Positions 7,283 to 16,244 of a DNA stretch of 64,000 nucleotides are shown here, piece by piece. Positions within the stretch are counted from its first letter, which is position 1. Every line of letters begins with the position of its first letter. The DNA is taken from positions 124,001-188,000 of the forward strand of contig NZ_QLYR01000005.1 of assembly GCF_003268275.1 (NCBI RefSeq). The letters are read 5' to 3'. The position numbers and the translations under genes are program-made. The notes beneath the pieces are model-generated. The model was not told where the DNA came from. It worked only from the letters and a program-made list of their open reading frames with translations, and made no database searches. This DNA comes from Hydrogeniiclostridium mannosilyticum (GTDB taxonomy: Bacteria > Bacillota > Clostridia > Oscillospirales > Acutalibacteraceae).

Positions 7283-8011
7283 TTAAAATCTCATGGCTAC
7301 AACGGTGATGTTGTCTCCACCGCCGCCGTTTTTGGCGGATTCAATCAATGCGTTGCAATATTCCTCTAAGGTTTTTCCGTCGCACTCACTTCCCATAATT
7401 TCTTCATCCACATAATTTGTCAAACCGTCCGTACATAGGAGCAAAATATCCCCGGACTCCAGGCAAGCCTCTCGATAATCCACTTTTATGTCGGGGTTTA
7501 CCCCAAGCACACGCGTAATGATGTTTTTATGAGGATGAAATTTGGCCTCCTGCTCGGTCAGATCTCCGTTGTCCACCATCTCCTGCACCATGGAATGGTC
7601 TGTGGTAAGCTGGCGGCTGATTCCCTGACGAACCAGGTAAGCACGGCTGTCGCCAGCATAAGCAATATAATAGGAGCCATTGACGACAACCGCTGCTACA
7701 ATGGTGGTCCCCATTCCGCGCAGCGTTTTATTTTCCTGTGAAGCCGCGAATATAGAGGCGTTTGCCTTTCCGATGGTAGAGGCGAGCAAGCCCTGCAGCG
7801 CCGCCGTGTCCATGCCGGCACAATAGGCTGAAACCAGTTCGCAGGAAACGCTCTTTACCGCAATATCACTGGCAACATCCCCTCCATTGGCTCCGCCCAT
7901 GCCATCGCAGACCACCATCCAAATGGCGCCATCCTCAAAGCTGCCGAAACGAAACGCATCCTGGTTTGTATTTCGGATTAAGCCGATATCCGTCTTACCG
8001 TATAGTTCCAA
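7283..8011 (-). CDS. prpC: PP2C-family Ser/Thr protein phosphatase
   Basis: This metal-dependent PPM/PP2C phosphatase is the partner that reverses PrkC phosphorylation. Motifs are NTNQDAF, VVCDGMGGANGGDVAS, YAGDSRAYLVR and a late Asp in GGGDNITVVAM, giving the usual set of metal-binding Asp residues. I chose the TTG at 8011, not the in-frame TTG at 8029. GAGGAGGG lies eight bases before the former but forms codons 2-3 of the latter. This gives 242 aa, beginning with ELYGKTDIGLIRNTNQD, and a 17-base overlap with rlmN. It is co-transcribed with rlmN and prkC. Confidence 0.95.
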   Translation of the reverse strand: MELYGKTDIGLIRNTNQDAFRFGSFEDGAIWMVVCDGMGGANGGDVASDIAVKSVSCELVSAYCAGMDTAALQGLLASTIGKANASIFAASQENKTLRGMGTTIVAAVVVNGSYYIAYAGDSRAYLVRQGISRQLTTDHSMVQEMVDNGDLTEQEAKFHPHKNIITRVLGVNPDIKVDYREACLESGDILLLCTDGLTNYVDEEIMGSECDGKTLEEYCNALIESAKNGGGGDNITVVAMRF

Positions 8012-9056
8012 TGTGATGTCCCTCCTCAAATTCTACCCTGCGGCGAAGCTGCCCACACGAGGCGTCGATATCCGAGCCCAGCGTCCGGCGTACCGTAGCG
8101 GTAATACCCCGTTCCCCCAGAATATCAATAAATTTCTGAAGGCGCCCCGGCGCACTTTTTTTATATGAATTTCCTGTGACATCGTTGACAGGAATAAGGT
8201 TGACATGGCACAACATACCGTGCAGCCGCCCGGCCAGCTCTTTAGCACAGGCATCGCTGTCATTCATATGCTGAATCATCGCATATTCAAAAGAAATACG
8301 CCGCCCGGTCTGCCGCGTATAGTACCGGCATGCCTCCAGCAGCTCCTCTACGCCCCACCTGCGGTTGATTGGCATCGTTTGTTCACGCAGCCTGTCGTTA
8401 GGCGCATGCAGTGAGACAGAGAGCGTTAATTGCAGCTTCCGGTTGGCTAGGGCATAGATTTTATCGACAACACCGCAGGTTGAAAGAGAGATATGCCGCA
8501 TCCCTATATTCATTCCCTCAGGAGAAGAAACTAATTCCAAAAAACGCAGAACATTCTCAAAATTATCCAGCGGCTCCCCCATGCCCATCAGGACGAGGTT
8601 AGAAATCCGATCCCCCGCGTCCATCTGTGCCGACTGCACCTGTGATAAAATCTCCGCAGGCAGCAGGTTACGGGAAAAACCGCTTTTTCCTGTTGCACAG
8701 AATGTGCAGCCCATTTTACAGCCGGCCTGCGATGATATACACATCGAATAGCCGTGATGGTATTTCATCAGGACGCCTTCAACCAGCTCGCCGTCAGCGA
8801 GCCGGAACAAATATTTCACCGTTCCGTCCTGCTGCGAAATCTGCTTGCGCACAATTTCCGCAGAGGCAATGGCGTACTGCTCTGCCAAAACCTCTCGCAG
8901 CCCCTTGGGAAGGTTTTTCATCTCATCAAAGGAAGAAACCGCTTTCTGGTGAAGCCATTGATAAACCTGCAAAGCTCGAAAGGCCGGCAGTTTCAACTGC
9001 AAAAATATTTTCTTCAGTTCCTCCAATGTCATTGACTTTATATCCTGACGAGACAA
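7995..9056 (-). CDS. rlmN: 23S rRNA (adenine2503-C2) methyltransferase RlmN
   Basis: This radical-SAM enzyme methylates C2 of A2503 in 23S rRNA and A37 of some tRNAs. The cluster motif CxxxCxxC appears as AGCKMGCTFCATG (near residues 113-120), and the second catalytic Cys lies near residue 334 in DASCGQLRRR. GEPLDN, the SAM-binding region, is present. The start was set at the TTG at 9056. AAGGGAG lies seven bases before it, whereas the in-frame ATG at 9074 has no ribosome binding site and would include that sequence as codons. Length 353 aa is normal. Confidence 0.94.
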   Translation of the reverse strand: MSRQDIKSMTLEELKKIFLQLKLPAFRALQVYQWLHQKAVSSFDEMKNLPKGLREVLAEQYAIASAEIVRKQISQQDGTVKYLFRLADGELVEGVLMKYHHGYSMCISSQAGCKMGCTFCATGKSGFSRNLLPAEILSQVQSAQMDAGDRISNLVLMGMGEPLDNFENVLRFLELVSSPEGMNIGMRHISLSTCGVVDKIYALANRKLQLTLSVSLHAPNDRLREQTMPINRRWGVEELLEACRYYTRQTGRRISFEYAMIQHMNDSDACAKELAGRLHGMLCHVNLIPVNDVTGNSYKKSAPGRLQKFIDILGERGITATVRRTLGSDIDASCGQLRRRVEFEEGHHIGTIR

Positions 9057-9100
9057 AACACCGCTCCCTTCCATGACAATAAAGCAAACAGTTTGTTGCT

Positions 9101-9109
9101 ATTATACCA
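9101..9109 (-). promoter_or_regulatory. Extended -10 promoter for rlmN-prpC-prkC-rsgA-thiN
   Basis: On the minus strand TGGTATAAT (9109-9101) is an extended -10 element about 45 bases upstream of rlmN. The -35 region is poor (T-rich), as is common for TGn promoters. No terminator is visible between rsmB and rlmN, so read-through from upstream is also likely. Confidence 0.5.
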
Positions 9110-9175
9110 TATATTCCCTGAAGAGAAAAAGACTTTTACACGATAATTAAGATAAAATTAAAAATTCGGCGCCTT

Positions 9176-10516
9176 CTAGCTTCTGCGGAAGGCAGCCATA
9201 AAAAAGCCGTCAGGCCCGTTTAAACAGGGAAATAAAGTCCATTGGTTAGCAGGCTCTTCTATGCCGCGCCGCCAGCCTTTGGGCAGATCCAACCCGGCGG
9301 CGGCATAGTCCGGGTGTTCCCGCAGAAAACGTTCGGCAACCGCGCCGTTCTCTTCCGGGTTCAGTGTACATGTAGAATAAAATAAAAGCCCGCCTTTTTT
9401 GACCAAACGTGCGGAATTACAGAGGATCTCATATTGCAAGGCCGGAAAATCCGCCAAAAAATTTTTATCCTTATAGCGGATTTCCGGTTTTCGCCGGATA
9501 ATGCCCAATCCGGAGCAAGGAGCGTCACACAAAACACGATCTGCCTGAACCGCGAATTCCAGGTCGTGCTGGGCATCTCGGATCCCGGCTTGAATGATCG
9601 AAAGCCCCAAACGTTCGGCGCCTGCTTCTATCAAACGGACTTTAGCCGGCGATTGGTCGAAGGCATATATTTTTCCCTGGTTTTCCATGAGTTCTGCCAT
9701 CGTAAAGCTCTTGCCGCCGGGGGCCGCACAGACATCCACAATGGTTTCTCCGCTTTTTGGAGCTAAAAGCAGGCAGCAAAGCTGAGAGGATAAATCCTGC
9801 ACATGGAAAAGCCCGTTTTGGTAGCAGAAATTTTGCTCGATGGCGCCGGAATTTGTAAGGGACAACGCGTCAGGCACTGCTGTAACGCCACTTGCCTTTA
9901 CACTTAATTGGTTTAAGTCTTCCTCTATGGAAACAACGGATCCTTTCGTTGTGTTTGCCCGTATGTACAGAGGCGAATGCGCCTCTAAGGCTACAAGGAT
10001 TTTTTCTGTTATATTCCTGCCATAGGCGCTTATAAAATGTTGTACCAGCCATAACGGGCATGAATAGAGAACGCTCCAATAAAGTAGCGGATCCTGCTGT
10101 GGATCCGGCCAGCAGATGTGATCCTGTGCGCGTATTAGATTTCTTAAAACAGCATTAATAAAGCCAGATGCCTTTACAACTTTTTTCTGCTTTGAAAGGT
10201 CGACTGCCGCGTTGACGGCAGCAGAATCGGGAATTTTATCCATGAATAAAATCTGGTAAACGCCCATTCTCAAAATTTCTAAAACGATGTTTGACATTTT
10301 TTTACACTTGATTTTTGAAAATTGACTGATGACATAATCCAATGTAATTCTTTTCTCCAGCACGCCATAAAAAAGGGCGGAAGCCAAAGAAGCCTCGCGC
10401 CCAGAAAGCTGATATTGCTGAAGCAGTTTATTTAAAACGATATTGGAATAGCTTTTATTCATTTCGACTCGCAGTAATGCTTCCAAGGCTACTGCGCGGG
10501 CATCCATCTTTGCCAT
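9176..10516 (-). CDS. rsmB: 16S rRNA (cytosine967-C5) methyltransferase RsmB
   Basis: This 446-aa protein methylates C967 of 16S rRNA. An N-terminal NusB-like RNA-binding domain spans about residues 1-135 (ALEALLRVEMNKSYSN). It is followed by the SAM-dependent Rossmann domain with VDVCAAPGGKSFTMAEL, DAPCSGLGIIRRKPEIRY (first catalytic Cys) and YSTCTLNPEENG (second Cys). It begins two bases after the membrane peptidase gene and is part of the def-fmt-rsmB series typical of Bacillota. Confidence 0.96.
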   Translation of the reverse strand: MAKMDARAVALEALLRVEMNKSYSNIVLNKLLQQYQLSGREASLASALFYGVLEKRITLDYVISQFSKIKCKKMSNIVLEILRMGVYQILFMDKIPDSAAVNAAVDLSKQKKVVKASGFINAVLRNLIRAQDHICWPDPQQDPLLYWSVLYSCPLWLVQHFISAYGRNITEKILVALEAHSPLYIRANTTKGSVVSIEEDLNQLSVKASGVTAVPDALSLTNSGAIEQNFCYQNGLFHVQDLSSQLCCLLLAPKSGETIVDVCAAPGGKSFTMAELMENQGKIYAFDQSPAKVRLIEAGAERLGLSIIQAGIRDAQHDLEFAVQADRVLCDAPCSGLGIIRRKPEIRYKDKNFLADFPALQYEILCNSARLVKKGGLLFYSTCTLNPEENGAVAERFLREHPDYAAAGLDLPKGWRRGIEEPANQWTLFPCLNGPDGFFMAAFRRS

Positions 10517-10518
10517 TA

Positions 10519-11220
10519 TTAATTTCGCCTCCTGTTTCCTGCTATCAGAAGAAGCCTCAGCAGAGAAAGCAGGGATGTAAAAGTGGCGGCAAGGTAAGTC
10601 ATAGCCGCTGCGCTGAGCACCTTTTTAGCGCCGTTGAGCTCTTCCTCATATAAAATCCCGGATTCTCCCAATGCACGGATGGCCCGTGCGCTCGCGTTAA
10701 ACTCAACGGGCAGGGTCACAAGCTGAAACAGTACCATCAGACTGTACAGTCCTATGCCGATGTAGACGACAAAATCATACTGTACCGGAAGCAACAGCCC
10801 GATTAATATCAGCGGCATGGAAAGCCGCGAACCAAGGTTTGTAATGGGCACTAAAATACCTCTGAGCTTAATAGGCACATACCCCTCAGCATACTGAAGC
10901 GCATGGCCTGCTTCATGCGCGGCTACCCCAACCGCGGAGATGCTGTTGCTGCCGTAAACATTCTGTGAAAGCCTGATAACCTTGGACGTGGGGTCAAAAT
11001 GATCGGTTAAATTACCTGCGATTGTCGTAATTTGTACGTCTGTTACTCCACCGCGCAGCAAAACCTGGCGTGCCGCCTCGCTGCCGGTGACATTCCCATG
11101 GCTGGACAGTCTGGAAAATTTCTGGAATGTAGATTGTACCTTTGCCTGGGCATAAAGGGAAATAATGAGCGCAGGCAGCATAAAGAGAAAGGAATAGTAG
11201 TTAAAACCATAAAATCCCAT
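10519..11220 (-). CDS. Membrane zinc metallopeptidase (YugP family)
   Basis: This 233-aa neutral zinc metallopeptidase is anchored by hydrophobic helices at about residues 10-24, 135-150 and 205-228. The zinc site HEAGH is at residues 102-106, within VAAHEAGHALQYAEGY. The family is uncharacterised in function but conserved next to fmt/rsmB in Clostridia, as here. AGGAGAA precedes the start. Confidence 0.9.
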   Translation of the reverse strand: MGFYGFNYYSFLFMLPALIISLYAQAKVQSTFQKFSRLSSHGNVTGSEAARQVLLRGGVTDVQITTIAGNLTDHFDPTSKVIRLSQNVYGSNSISAVGVAAHEAGHALQYAEGYVPIKLRGILVPITNLGSRLSMPLILIGLLLPVQYDFVVYIGIGLYSLMVLFQLVTLPVEFNASARAIRALGESGILYEEELNGAKKVLSAAAMTYLAATFTSLLSLLRLLLIAGNRRRN

Positions 11221-11222
11221 GC

Positions 11223-12149
11223 TTATTCTCCTAATTGAATTTTATTTTCAAACGGATGCCCACGGAGAAAATCTGTTGCCTGCATACGTTTTCCCCCTTC
11301 AAACTGAACCTCCAGAAGTTTAAGGGCCTGGTGATCCCCACAGGCAACTACCAAGCCGTTATCGTCTACGGCAGTCCCCGGCTTTGCCATACTAGAGGAA
11401 TGAAGCAATACAGAGCGATAAACCTTTAGTTTTTTACCATGCCATTTCGTACTGGCGATAGGCCATGGGTTCAGGCCGCGAATTTGATTATGAATTTCCC
11501 GAGCCGGCCTGAACCAATCAATTTCACTGTCCTCTTTGCTCAGCTGAGCGGCATAACAGGAGTCGCCTGTTTGGGGAACAGGCGTGATGCACCCAGCTTC
11601 CAGGCCAGCCACCGTCTTGAGCAGCAGATCGGCTCCCATTAAGGCGAGCCTGTCGAAAAGTTCCCCAGCGGTTTCGTTTTCTGCAATTGGTGTACGTTCC
11701 ATCAGGAGGATATCGCCGGTATCCAATCCCTTGGCCATCCGCATCGTCGTAACGCCGGACTCCGGCTCTCCATTGATCACAGCCCATTGTATTGGTGCGG
11801 CGCCGCGATATTTCGGCAATAGCGAGCCATGCACATTGACACATCCGTAGGCCGGCAGCTGAAGGAGGCTTTCCGGCAGAATTTTACCGTAGGCCACCAC
11901 AATTATCATATCCGGTTTATAGGTACTTATGAGCGAATAAGCCTCCTCTGTTTTTAAAGAAGCGGGTTGGTGGACAGGAAGGCCATGCTTCAGTGCCAGC
12001 TCCTTTACCGGCGGCGGAGTAAGAACATAGCCTCTCCCCTTCGGCTTATCCGGTTGCGTAAAGACCGCGCAGATTTCGTGCTTGGAATCAATCAGCTTTT
12101 GCAGGGAGGGTACCGCGAAGTCCGGTGTTCCCATAAAAACAATACGCAT
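11223..12149 (-). CDS. fmt: Methionyl-tRNA formyltransferase
   Basis: This 308-aa enzyme formylates initiator Met-tRNA using 10-formyl-tetrahydrofolate. The N-terminal MRIVFMGTPDFAVP and the folate/catalytic region GCVNVHGSLLPKYRGAAPIQ are canonical, including the Asn-His-Asp catalytic set (VNVHGS and KGLDTGDILL). A C-terminal OB-fold follows. The start overlaps the def stop codon by one base (TAATG), so the two are translationally coupled; deformylase removes the group this enzyme adds. Confidence 0.97.
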   Translation of the reverse strand: MRIVFMGTPDFAVPSLQKLIDSKHEICAVFTQPDKPKGRGYVLTPPPVKELALKHGLPVHQPASLKTEEAYSLISTYKPDMIIVVAYGKILPESLLQLPAYGCVNVHGSLLPKYRGAAPIQWAVINGEPESGVTTMRMAKGLDTGDILLMERTPIAENETAGELFDRLALMGADLLLKTVAGLEAGCITPVPQTGDSCYAAQLSKEDSEIDWFRPAREIHNQIRGLNPWPIASTKWHGKKLKVYRSVLLHSSSMAKPGTAVDDNGLVVACGDHQALKLLEVQFEGGKRMQATDFLRGHPFENKIQLGE

Positions 12150-12625
12150 TACTTCAACTTCTCCAATTCTTTTTCATCTAACATGCGAATCGTACGCTTT
12201 TTAAAATTGATTCCATCAAGATGGTCGATTTCATGGCAGCAAACGTCAGCCTTGAGCTCGTCGGCCTCAAATTCAAATTCAACGCCATTGCGGTCCTGGG
12301 CGTGCACCTTAATATGCAAAGGCCGCTTGGTAATGCCGTACTCTCCGGGAAAGGACAGGCACCCCTCCAGGCACTCCTGTTCGCCGCTTTGTTCCATAAT
12401 AACGGGATTTATCAACTCCAGCAGGTCGCCGTCGCCGGTATCAATAACCACAGCCCGCCGAAGCAAACCTACCTGAGGCGCCGCCAGGCCAACACCGTCG
12501 GCATTATACATTGTTTCAGCCATGTCATCCAGCAGAATGGCCAATTTCTCGTCAAACTTCTCTACCGGACGGCAGACCTTCTCCAGAATTTCGTCCCCAT
12601 CCAATACAATATTGCGTATTGCCAT
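12149..12625 (-). CDS. def: Peptide deformylase
   Basis: This 158-aa metalloenzyme removes the N-formyl group from nascent proteins. The three signature motifs are complete: GVGLAAPQ (44-51), EGCLS (87-91, metal-ligand Cys89) and HEIDH (131-135). The extended C-terminal helix is short. It lies between priA and fmt, as in many Clostridia. Confidence 0.97.
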   Translation of the reverse strand: MAIRNIVLDGDEILEKVCRPVEKFDEKLAILLDDMAETMYNADGVGLAAPQVGLLRRAVVIDTGDGDLLELINPVIMEQSGEQECLEGCLSFPGEYGITKRPLHIKVHAQDRNGVEFEFEADELKADVCCHEIDHLDGINFKKRTIRMLDEKELEKLK

Positions 12626-12647
12626 GTTAACATCCCTTTCTGATTCG

Positions 12648-15095
12648 TTACATAATCATATCCGGATTCATATCGATAAAGATACTCACACCTGTGTTGC
12701 GCCGATCTGCCAGAAAATTTTTCAATAGCTGGTCGACCATTGAACGAAACCGCACGCTGTTACGGCATTTGATAATTAATTTATAGCGGTATTTTTGATT
12801 GACTTTAAAGACAGAAGCCTGCGTCGGCTGCAATACCCGCAGAGGCTGATCAGAAAACGTCCCTTTCATAGCCGCAGCCAGCGCCGCTAAAAAAACGTGG
12901 GCTCCTTTTTCTACTTTACTGGCGCTTACCCCGACAAAGCCCACCAGGCAAATATCGGAAAAAGGCGGGTATAGCATGGTCTGTCGGAGCAGGATCTCAT
13001 TTTCATAAAAATGGTCGTAATTCTGCTGTGCGGCCAAATGAATAATGGCATTTTCAGGTGTAAAGGTTTGAATAATAGCCGTCCCTTTGTAACGCCCTCT
13101 GCCCGAACGGCCGACAACCTGAGTAAGCAGCGAAAAGGTCCGTTCGTAGCTCCTATAATCATCGGAATAAAGCTCCTGGTCCGCAGACAGTACGCCCACC
13201 AAGGTAACATTCTCAAAATCCAAGCCTTTTGCTACCATTTGAGTACCGATCATGAGGTCGTATTCCTTTCTCGAAAAGGCGCCCAGTTTGGTTTCATAAT
13301 CGGTTTTAGACATCGTGGTATCTGCATCCAGCCTTAAAATACGCGCAGCTGGAAAAAGCTCCTGAATTTGCTCCTCGGCGCGCTGCGTCCCCGCACCAGC
13401 ATATTTTACTTTGTTGGAGTGGCACTGCGGGCACTCCGTTTGAAAAGGCGCGGAATAACCGCAGTAATGGCACATCAGGCGCTTATTAGCGGCATGATAG
13501 GTCATTGAGATGCTGCAGTTAGGGCATGTGACTACATATCCGCAGCTGCGGCAGGAAACAAAAGTATGGTAACCGCGACGGTTGAGCAGGATGATAGACT
13601 GCCTGCGAGCCGCGAGGTTTTCATGCAGCGCCTGGTAAAGCGTACGGCTGACAGCGGTTGTGTTGCCGGTTTCAACCTCGTTATTCATATCTACAATTTT
13701 GACATCCGGCAGCTCGGCTTGTCCATATCTTGTCGAAAGACGGTTCAGCTGATATTTATTGTGTAGGGCATTGTAAAATGACTCAACAGAGGGGGTTGCT
13801 GATGCCAAAACCAGCAGTGCTTTATGGTAGGAACAGCGGAACTTAGCAATATCACGCGCATGGTAACGCGGTGCGGATTCCGATTTATAGGTACCCTCCT
13901 GTTCCTCATCCATAATGATTAAGCCAATATTATCCAGAGGCGCAAAAACAGCAGATCTTGTGCCGACAGCAATGGTCGCTTCTCCCCGCCGTACCCGCTT
14001 CCACTCATCCAGGCGTTCAGCAAGCGTCAGCCCGCTGTGGAAAACCGCTACATTCTTGCCGTACCGGCAGTGAAACAGAAAAACCATCTGGGGCGTAAGC
14101 GAGATCTCAGGGACCATTACAATGACGCCGTCCCCCTCCGCCTGTACCTGGTCGATCAGCCGAAGAAAAACCGAGGTTTTTCCGCTTCCCGTAACACCAT
14201 AGAGCAAAGAAACAGCACCGGCCCGTTCCCGATAAAGACTGTACATCCGGTCAAATGCCGTCTGCTGCTCCTGAGAAAGGACAATTTTTTGCTCCTGACG
14301 TAGCGACTCCGCATTTACATAGGGATTACGGTCTATCTCTTCCTCATACAGCTCTAAAACACCCTTGGCGGCCAACGTATTTACTACTGCCGGTGTTGTG
14401 CCGGAGAAGTAGCAGACCTCTTTGACGGAGGCAGGGCCGCTTTCACTCAGCAGGTCGTAAACGGCTTGTTGCTTCACCGTCAGTTTGCATACCGGGCCCT
14501 CCTCTTTTAAGCGGGCCATTCTTTGCGTAGCATCGCCTATTTGGCGAACCGTAGTATTCTGCCGCTTTAAATACCCCTTTTGCGCCAGCTCCTCCAAGAT
14601 GAGCGATTGTTCAGGCAAAGCCAGCGCTTTCAGAATGGCCTCCTTATCCTGTGCCTTTTTCCGGCCCATTAAATAGGCAACCACTTTTTTTTCTTCAGCT
14701 GTAAGCGCGCCGAGGTCACAATTGCCAGGAGTGGCATGAAAAGAAAAACGGACAGTCAGCTTTAAATTAATACCGGTCGGCAGCAATAAGCCGATAGCGT
14801 CAAAATAGGTGCAGAAATACCGCTGCTTCATCCATGAGACAAGGGCTATCCCTTCATCTGAAAGAAGCGGTGCTTTATCCAGCACCGCAGCAATCGACTT
14901 AATGGGAGCTGTTGGTTCGACCGTTTCGCAGGCCATTACCATACCGATTCGTTCCGTATTCGCTGTTCCAAACGGAACTTTTACACGGCAGCCAATCAGA
15001 TTTCGCCCTAAAAGCTGGTCAGGGACCAAATAGTCAAATGGTTTGTCGAAATGATATACTGTATTTTTGACGGCCACCTTTGCTACAGTAACCAT
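12648..15095 (-). CDS. priA: Primosomal protein N' (replication restart helicase PriA)
   Basis: This 815-aa superfamily 2 helicase reloads the replisome at stalled forks. The N-terminal DNA-binding domain is followed by Walker A GVTGSGKT (300-307), motif II DEEQ (396-399, where many relatives have DEEH), eight zinc-knuckle cysteines within CRSCGYVVTCPNC and MCHYCGY...CPQCH, and motifs V/VI (GTQMVAKGLDFENV, QVVGRSGRG). Length is normal. In many Clostridia coaBC lies between rpoZ and priA; here only 15 bases separate them. Confidence 0.96.
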   Translation of the reverse strand: MVTVAKVAVKNTVYHFDKPFDYLVPDQLLGRNLIGCRVKVPFGTANTERIGMVMACETVEPTAPIKSIAAVLDKAPLLSDEGIALVSWMKQRYFCTYFDAIGLLLPTGINLKLTVRFSFHATPGNCDLGALTAEEKKVVAYLMGRKKAQDKEAILKALALPEQSLILEELAQKGYLKRQNTTVRQIGDATQRMARLKEEGPVCKLTVKQQAVYDLLSESGPASVKEVCYFSGTTPAVVNTLAAKGVLELYEEEIDRNPYVNAESLRQEQKIVLSQEQQTAFDRMYSLYRERAGAVSLLYGVTGSGKTSVFLRLIDQVQAEGDGVIVMVPEISLTPQMVFLFHCRYGKNVAVFHSGLTLAERLDEWKRVRRGEATIAVGTRSAVFAPLDNIGLIIMDEEQEGTYKSESAPRYHARDIAKFRCSYHKALLVLASATPSVESFYNALHNKYQLNRLSTRYGQAELPDVKIVDMNNEVETGNTTAVSRTLYQALHENLAARRQSIILLNRRGYHTFVSCRSCGYVVTCPNCSISMTYHAANKRLMCHYCGYSAPFQTECPQCHSNKVKYAGAGTQRAEEQIQELFPAARILRLDADTTMSKTDYETKLGAFSRKEYDLMIGTQMVAKGLDFENVTLVGVLSADQELYSDDYRSYERTFSLLTQVVGRSGRGRYKGTAIIQTFTPENAIIHLAAQQNYDHFYENEILLRQTMLYPPFSDICLVGFVGVSASKVEKGAHVFLAALAAAMKGTFSDQPLRVLQPTQASVFKVNQKYRYKLIIKCRNSVRFRSMVDQLLKNFLADRRNTGVSIFIDMNPDMIM

Positions 15096-15110
15096 TCGTG
15101 TACCCCGGGT

Positions 15111-15338
15111 TTATTGCAGGTCATCCGTCGAGGCGGAATCTTCATTTGTACAAACAACCAGCTTATATGGATAAGTCATAAATTCTCGAACAGCGAGATC
15201 AACCGGCTTTTCCTGGTAGATCTGGCCCGAATTTTCCATTTCAGAGGTAATTTCACGCGCTCTTTTTGCAACGGCAACAACAAGTGCGTAACGGCTGACA
15301 GAGGCGTCAATTTTCAAATCTGCAGATGGCTTCAGCAT
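15111..15338 (-). CDS. rpoZ: DNA-directed RNA polymerase omega subunit
   Basis: This 75-aa omega subunit promotes assembly of beta-prime into RNA polymerase. The core ALVVAVAKRAREITSEM and the KPVDLAVREF motif are typical. The start overlaps the gmk stop by seven bases. The order gmk-rpoZ is a hallmark of Bacillota. Confidence 0.93.
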   Translation of the reverse strand: MLKPSADLKIDASVSRYALVVAVAKRAREITSEMENSGQIYQEKPVDLAVREFMTYPYKLVVCTNEDSASTDDLQ

Positions 15339-15943
15339 GGTGATATCATCCTTTCAATCAAATCCTGATTTCTAGTGGTTTTGCGTTTTTCAGCATGGAT
15401 AATTTCAGCTACTGCCTGGACGGCATCCGCTAAATCATCATTGATAACAACATAATCATAATCGGCGGCCTTTTGAATCTCATCTTTTGCGGCGGCGAGT
15501 CTCTTTTGTATGGCCTCCTCGCTTTCCGTACCGCGCTTTCTCAGGCGATGCTCTAAAACTTCGAGAGAAGGCGGCAGAATAAAGATTCCCACACAGTCAG
15601 GCCTTTTTCTCATCACCTGAGCCCCGCCTTGAATTTCGATCTCCAGAATTACATCATTCCCCATTTCGTTCCATTTTTGAATGGGCGCCAGGGGTGTTCC
15701 ATAAAAATTTCCGCAATACTGAGCGTATTCAAGCACCTGATCTTTTGTGATGAGTTCCTGAAAGGAGGCTTCAGATAAAAAGTGATAATGAGTACCGTCT
15801 ATTTCGCCTGGGCGCGGCATTCTTGTAGTGGCGGAAACCGAAAGACGAAGGTTTGGGTCGCTCTCCAACAGTTTTTGCAGAACCGTATCCTTTCCCGCGC
15901 CGGAAGGGCCGGAAAAAACAATCAGCAAACCATCATTCGTCAT
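15332..15943 (-). CDS. gmk: Guanylate kinase
   Basis: This enzyme converts GMP and ATP to GDP and ADP. It shows P-loop GPSGAGKDT, the GMP-binding YHFLSEASF and IEIQGG, and the lid [11 protein letters not shown]. The frame is open to 15985, but I place the start at the ATG at 15943 (203 aa, [10 protein letters not shown]). The upstream codons lie inside the remA 3' end and GGAAG/GAGGAG precedes this ATG. It overlaps remA by 11 bases. Confidence 0.95.
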   Translation of the reverse strand: MTNDGLLIVFSGPSGAGKDTVLQKLLESDPNLRLSVSATTRMPRPGEIDGTHYHFLSEASFQELITKDQVLEYAQYCGNFYGTPLAPIQKWNEMGNDVILEIEIQGGAQVMRKRPDCVGIFILPPSLEVLEHRLRKRGTESEEAIQKRLAAAKDEIQKAADYDYVVINDDLADAVQAVAEIIHAEKRKTTRNQDLIERMISPC

Positions 15944-16211
15944 CTTCTTCCAGCTCCTCATCTTCCAGGTCGTCATCCCGCTCATTCAAGCGGTTAGCCA
16001 CCGTCTCCGGCTGAACGGCAGAAAGGATGACATGGTCGCTGTCCGTTACAATAACGGCACGCGTGCGGCGTCCATAGGTCGCATCGATTAGTGAGCCACG
16101 CTCCTTGGCGTCCTGAATAATCCGCTTAATCGGAGCGGATTCAGGACTTACGATAGCCACCAAACGGTTGGCGGAAACCATGTTGCCAAAACCAATATTG
16201 ATCAGTTTCAT
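15933..16211 (-). CDS. remA: RemA/DUF370 extracellular matrix regulator
   Basis: This 92-aa DNA-binding protein activates biofilm matrix and osmoprotection genes in B. subtilis, where it forms ring-like oligomers. The core is strongly conserved: [20 protein letters not shown], then [20 protein letters not shown] and [20 protein letters not shown]. The C-terminal residues 78-92 are almost purely acidic ([14 protein letters not shown]), longer than in family members I recall. That stretch also encodes the ribosome binding site of the overlapping gmk gene. Confidence 0.93.
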   Translation of the reverse strand: MKLINIGFGNMVSANRLVAIVSPESAPIKRIIQDAKERGSLIDATYGRRTRAVIVTDSDHVILSAVQPETVANRLNERDDDLEDEELEEDDE

Positions 16212-16244
16212 TTCTTTCTCCTTCTTGCTACATCTATCTTTGGT

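Noticed and set aside
15944-15985. Longer gmk start at 15985
   Set aside because: The additional residues come from inside remA, and the conserved guanylate kinase N-terminus begins at 15943.
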